Below, piece by piece: positions 59,016 to 64,000 of a stretch of 64,000 nucleotides of DNA; position 1 is the first letter of the stretch, and the number at the start of each line of letters is the position of its first letter. The stretch lies in NCBI GenBank assembly GCA_030248065.1, contig JASAMV010008391.1:1-64000 (forward strand), written 5' to 3'. Position numbers and translations under genes: made by a program. The notes under the pieces were generated by a model. The model saw nothing but the letters and a program-made list of their open reading frames with translations. It was not told the DNA's origin and made no database searches. The stretch is from Rhynchonema sp. JSB1_4 (taxonomy: Eukaryota; Nematoda; Chromadorea; Monhysterida; Xyalidae).

Positions 59016-62000
59016 TCACATGCGTTCAGCTGCACGCGACGCCAGACTGCGCATGTTGCCATAGACCTTGGACGGGGGCGCACCTGGAAGATTCAAGAAA
59101 GGATTGAAGTTGAATAGAAAACGCTCGTTAAAGGGGGCGCGACATTATTATTTTTCACGATACACCGCCTGATTTTATGTCAGAAATTGAAAGACGACAT
59201 CCGAAGGAACATGTCTTACAAAGACAACAACATTGACCCGCGCTGTTTTCAGCATGAAAATCACCCCCGAACGTCGAATGTCAGGAACAAAAGTCAGTTT
59301 GCTGTAGTCGCTTGGCCGCTTGAAGATTAGGCATCGAGCTCAAAAAATTATGATATGGACTCGGCGCTTATGTAATATTTGCGAAACATTTCAGCTGCCA
59401 CAGAAATTGCAACGTCGACAGGTGCTTGGAGCTGGTTGCCGGAAAAATGTTTCGCAGATATTACATAAGCACCGAGTCCATATCAATTTTTTGAGCTCGA
59501 TGCCTGATTTTCAAGCAGCCGAGCGACTACAGCAAACTGACTTTTGTTCCTGACATTCGATGTTCGGGGGTGATTTTCATGCTGAAAACAGCGCGGGTCA
59601 ATGTTGTTGTCTTTGTAAGACATGTTCCTTCGGATGTCGTCTTTCAATTTCTGACATAAAATCAGGCGGTGCATCGTGAAAAATAATGATGTCGCGGCCC
59701 CTTTAATGCTTTACCAAATTTATGATGCACTAGTTTTATGGTGGACATCTTTGTCATCGAGAAGACCCATTCAAAAAAAAGAGATTCTTGTTCGAATAGA
59801 AAAGAAGATGGAAGCTGTCCACGACGTTAGCTGTTACTGGTGGCCATAGAAAACATCTGAACAGACATTTTCGTCCCAGACGCAAGCGAACAAACGACTG
59901 CCGAAGCAAATAATTTTCTACATGTCTATTTTCTTCAGTTTCACAGTTGCAATTTCAACACAAGCAGTAGCAAGTTGTAGAAGTTTTGCTTCTCATTCAA
60001 GCATGAAACATCAATATTGAAGTTGTCCAGTACGGCATTCAAAAAAAGTTCAACCATTCAAGCAACGTATCTGGCATGTCGGTAGAACATCGCTGAGCTA
60101 CGTGAAACTAAAAAACGATGAGCTCATTTGACTAAACCATGAGACTAGACAGACAGGATTAATTCTAGTTTTGAACCAGATTCAGCTAAAAAATGTCCAG
60201 CGAAAAATAGCAATCAAAATCAAAACATTGAAAGCATTACCCATAATCAGGCTGCACACGGCGTTCCTGGCCACTCTGCAGTTCTGAAACGATCCCAATA
60301 TGCTGATCTTGCTATCGGCGAGCACAATACGCGTTTTGGTGACGTTTTCGATGGTGAACTTGGTGCGACCGTCTTTGCCCGCAATTCGGCCGATCGCTCG
60401 CGATAGGTGCTCGCCTTTCAGGGGTTTCACTGCAAAATCAGGGTCGATTTGGTATGTGTGATGACGACAGTGGGTGGGAATGATGATGACAATGGTGTAT
60501 TACGTTCTGGAAGCTTTTAATTATCGAGTCACAACAAGATTCGCAACGGAGCATGATAACAAGTCCGGCAGAGCACCAGTGGGCCATGTTGGACGCCATG
60601 GTGAAATCTAAGAGAATTGATCACAAACACATAAATACGCCACAATAATTAACCGTCATTGATCTCAAATGTTTCAATAAACAGATCGTCCAATCGAAGC
60701 AACGCCAACGCATCCTGAAAATGTGAAAATGTCGAATTTCTGCGATAAGCCAGCGCGTCTCACGTTTGACTACACACTTGTTTTATCGACACACGAAAGG
60801 TAAGCCAGGGCAAAGACCGCCGATTGCTGACGGCTCGTAATAAGCTAAGGTTCAGCAACAAAAAAAACGACAAACCCAAACCCACATCGACATCAAATCC
60901 GAGCACAAACGCTTTCACAAAGTCAGCGCCTTTCTGCAGATTGGCGACGTCGTGTGTTTTGTCGGATTGTCTCAGCTCAACACATCTTGTCTTCAGATTG
61001 AATCGGATCTGTAGATTCAGATGTTGCACAATCGGAGTGAAGATTTTCAGCCAATTCTGTTTCAGCGGTGCGTAGCGATGCGTGGGCACCGGGATCTTTC
61101 GTTGTTCACTCGGCTGAAAAAAAATGGCTGCATTTTACGAATAAGATGGAATTATTGAGATGATTTTCTCATTCAATTTTTTGAAGATTGAAGATTCAAT
61201 TTTTTCTGGTTTTACGTCAATTTATCAATCACTTGAATTTTTCAGATTAGCACGGCATCGTCATTCTCAAGTGAAACAACGAGAACACATCCGAATGTAT
61301 AACACTGCAGCTATTTTTGCAATTATGGTGTTCCAACGTCGTTTTCATCCACAAACGATCATGAAATCGATTTTTTTCTTCAAGCTAGTTGCCTGGTCGC
61401 TCAAAAACATCGATCAGCATTGTGGTACACGATACATCAGTTGAACAAAAAGCCAACCCCACTAACATCAACAAACGCCTTTTTCGCCCTCACAACACTG
61501 CTGGTGGTGGACACCGCGTCCATCGATTCGTCTGCTTTTCGTTTGCGCGACTTTTTCGACGTGACAACCTTGAATTCCTCCTCTTTTGGCGTGCCATCTT
61601 TCTGGTGGTTTTTGGCCGTCGAACGGGTGATTCTCTGCAGTACGCAGTCTACCCCGTTTAGTCACACGATCGGGGACCATAAAGAAAATCCATCATTGTG
61701 ACATACCAGTGGAGTGTGGCTAACTTGTGGTATAATTACCCGTTGCCCTCTCTCACTAGCTTGCACTTTTGTGCGCAGCAGTGGTTTTACTTGGGCAATA
61801 AGATCTGCTCTACGCCATTTTTGGAGCTCAGTGGGCCAGAGGTGTTCGCACCGACTAGACCTGGTACCTCGAAAACTGGCCGAAACGAGCAAACCTCACA
61901 GTTATTCAGTTTGGTGTTTAGGACCACGGGAATTTGCATCACAATTGAGTGCTGAAACATAATTTCAAATAACCCCAGTGTCTTGCCTCTGACACGGTCG

Positions 62001-62073
62001 CGTTGGTCGAGTCATCCAACAACGGAGGCAGATCGTCGTCATCAGCTATCTGCTCAATCGGAAGATCGTCCAT
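59016..62073 (-). CDS. PNO1: PNO1 (Dim2), KH-domain small-subunit ribosome assembly factor
   Basis: Six exons give 269 residues: 62073-61987 (ATG), 61634-61458, 61113-60886, 60714-60654, 60429-60241 and 59083-59016 (TGA). All phases agree. Matches to PNO1 are strong: [95 protein letters not shown] and the end [23 protein letters not shown]1 binds the 3' end of pre-18S rRNA with NOB1 in late 40S maturation. GRIAGKDG is the second KH-domain nucleic-acid loop. The first intron appears to use a GC donor (GAG|GCAAGA). That intron and the last carry repeats. Confidence 0.95.
59128..59706. repeat. foldback element with about 250-bp arms in last PNO1 intron
   Basis: Starts TTAAAGGGGGCGCGACATT and ends with the near complement ...GTCGCGGCCCCTTTAA. 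The two arms (about 59132-59390 and 59450-59702) are reverse complements with few mismatches along their length; the loop is about 60 bp. Open frames in both arms are mirror images and not genes. TTAA at both ends suggests a TTAA-targeting (piggyBac-like) MITE. Confidence 0.88.
61719..61905. repeat. dispersed intronic repeat, copy 3
   Basis: Very similar to 24881-25085, beginning GCTAACTTGTGG and containing GCTTGCACTTTTGTGCGCAG and GGGCCAGAGG. It lies in intron 1 of PNO1, in the same orientation relative to the host gene as copy 2. Confidence 0.65.
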
Positions 62074-62891
62074 GTCTTTTGTCCAAATCTGGAAACTTCG
62101 CTTGTATTCGATTATAATCTAATGAAAACCGATGGTAACCATCTGACATGATGGTGCGACATAAACATCGTACGCTTCCCGTCAAAACGCAGAACCACGT
62201 GATCCAGGAAATATTTCTGTTTTCTTTCTTGTCCAACTGTATCAGCACAACCAAATGACTTCATACAGTCACCAAAGAACATTGTTTTGTCCCTATCATC
62301 ATATCAAACAGAACGAATCCAAATGAAATATCTGTAAAAAATTCCACAACATCTGAGTGAATTATCTAGTGACACACAAAGAAAATTAGATTACGACTAA
62401 TTAATAAAAAATTCTGTTTAGAAAAAGGTGTGCATCATGAAGACTGCACATACAACTCAAAAATACAGTTTGCATAGACACCAACATTTAGCAAGTATAA
62501 ACGATAAAAGGGAAAATAATGCATACAAGTAGGTGTATTTACGCTGGAAGACTGCATGGCACCCTGAAATTTTAAGTGAGCCTAACGAACGAGGATACAC
62601 ATCAGACCATGAACAATAACCTGTAAAGAGCGCGACATTTTTCAAAAACAAACACATAAGATTTACAAAACCAAATGCTTTAAATGAATTGACAAGAACA
62701 ATCCAAGACACAGGAAAGAATAAGACCAGAGTGTCGAAAGGAAAAGGCAAGAAAGGAAAAAATCGTACACATGTTCAGAACTTTGTAACACTGCTCAAAC
62801 GCACCTCAAGAAAATCAGTCACGCATGATACAATTTCAGCTAATTTAGTCGAAAAACACAACTATACAGATTTATAAAAAAGGGAATCTAA
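62074..62891. other. intergenic between PNO1 and ZIP genes
   Basis: PNO1 promoter on the left and 3' flank of the ZIP gene on the right. AT-rich, no coding sequence seen. Confidence 0.55.
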
Positions 62892-64000
62892 TCATTGTGG
62901 AATGCTGACCCTAATGATAGTGAACAGCACACAGCCAGCCACAAATGATGTCATTTTGATCAATCGCTGTCGTGACGTGGCGCGTTGATGGAATTCGCCT
63001 GCCAACATCTCGACCGATGAAACGTAGAAGAATGTGCCCAATGCGAACGACTGTAGATGCAATGGAAGAGAAAATGGATGAAAATAAAAAAGAAAAGGGA
63101 AGCTATTCAGTCATCGGGAAATAATTCCCAGTCACACACAGTAGATGGGCATGATAACAAGGGTGTTGGCGACAACGATACGATGCATTTGAATGGGATG
63201 CATACAATCTTAATTTGGACAGAACAAAATTGAATAATTATGTCTTCTTTGTGCCCACAGCAAGACACTAAAATGTTACACGCAACGCATATTATTTGCA
63301 CCTTAAAATGCAAAGGTAAATTCGTCGAACGGGAACAATACAAGTGTCCAAAACACGAACATACATACCTCCATCAAATACCTGGTCCTGACGGACGCTA
63401 AACTCTGATCTCTGGGCAGCGCCCTACCGATGATCATGCCACACGGAATCATGGCCGGCAACATAAACACACCGGCGTACCTGTAAAGATGAACAAAAAT
63501 GTTGTTTTGCCATAGTTGACATAAATGTCTATCGGAACATGTTACCGTCTACGAATCACATTGACACCGAACAGCTCATGTCAGTCGGCAACAACAATGT
63601 AAAAAAATCAAAATAACAATAACTCTCTTGTATTGACCAACTCACTTGCATCTCATAGCACCGGGTGGCGCCTGATGAATCTGATTGGCCAACGCCACAC
63701 CGAATGAGAATTCACACAACACTTCGTGCAGCACAATGGCCAACATCAGTTGCCACAAGGCTGCGTACGAGTCCTTCAAACACGACGGCGTCACAAACAA
63801 GAATGCTCTGTGGACTTCGGCTGGCAGGTGTCAAGATTAGTGTTGATGGTCATATTCTGGTCTTGCCTTACCCTTGGTCACGTAAAAGTTGGAGCACATG
63901 TACACTTCGAGATTTACCTATGCTGCAAACTTTGACTCGAACTACATGTGCTCAATTACACAACACTAAAGGCATCCCTAACCGAATCGATGCCCGTTTT
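62892..64000 (-). CDS. ZIP (SLC39) metal transporter, C-terminal part, continues past right edge
   Basis: Three exons on the minus strand: 63820-63646, 63480-63369 and 63050-62892 (TGA), in consistent phase. The ZIP signature helices are visible: LMLAIVLHEVLCEFSFGVAL (the H..E/EFS variant of the metal-binding TM4), then VFMLPAMIPCGMIIGRALP (TM5-6) and SFALGTFFYVSSVEMLAGEF (TM7 start), ending in a last helix, FVAGCVLFTIIRVSIPQ. ZIPs carry zinc or iron into the cytosol. The layout resembles the ZIP1/2/3 group. The N-terminal half lies beyond 64000. Confidence 0.82.

Noticed and set aside
59320..59674. Mirror-image small open frames
   Set aside because: Both lie in the arms of one foldback element and are reverse complements of each other.

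Overview
The window is animal nuclear DNA with multi-exon genes, mostly short GT-AG introns and many transposon-derived repeats. The best guess is a nematode. Degenerate TTAGGC arrays, the nematode telomere unit, lie at 37.55-37.64 kb and 38.49-38.51 kb, and a motif close to the C. elegans piRNA-promoter core is heavily over-represented. I cannot name the species. No bacterial, plasmid or viral genome features were seen. Exon boundaries were worked out by hand from splice signals, reading phase and remembered protein families, so individual borders may be off by a few codons.

Layout. 1-9.5 kb is gene-poor, with one low-complexity candidate exon and an inverted-repeat element. 9.5-13.5 kb (+) is a complete Kv-type potassium channel core. 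14.1-17.0 kb (-) is a CDF/SLC30-like six-helix protein that has lost the usual zinc-binding residues. 20.8-22.3 kb (-) is an unrecognised four-helix membrane protein. 23.1-29.5 kb (-) is a nine-exon SLC35F6 homologue whose first intron (3.4 kb) is packed with C-tract repeats and MITEs; another intron holds a hAT-type MITE with an 8-bp target duplication. 30.0-31.3 kb is an intact mariner transposon. 31.8-32.7 kb (-) is a small secreted cysteine-rich protein, and 34.5-36.1 kb (-) a secreted TIL/Kunitz protease-inhibitor-like protein. 36.9-40.6 kb is mostly repeats, including a 48-bp perfect inverted repeat enclosing telomere-like units.

40.7-43.3 kb (+) is a CHCHD7 (twin CX9C) gene whose first intron carries a young, gag-only LTR retroelement in opposite orientation. 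45.8-47.8 kb (+) is a GT8-like Golgi glycosyltransferase. 48.2-52.4 kb (+) is a CEP104-like ciliary/centrosomal protein that converges with a Cys-loop ligand-gated channel on the minus strand (53.5-56.3 kb). A 794-bp tandem duplication at their shared 3' boundary has copied the last exon of both. 57.6-58.5 kb (-) is a probable two-helix membrane protein, 59.0-62.1 kb (-) is PNO1 (ribosome assembly), and 62.9 kb to the right edge (-) is the C-terminal part of a ZIP zinc transporter.

The genes do not form one pathway. They are unrelated housekeeping, membrane-transport and secreted-protein genes. The most distinctive features are the recurrent GATGTTTCA motif, often just inside introns, and several family members that lack hallmark residues: the CDF metal site, the Cys-loop disulfide, the Kunitz 14-38 disulfide and the Kv PVP bend.
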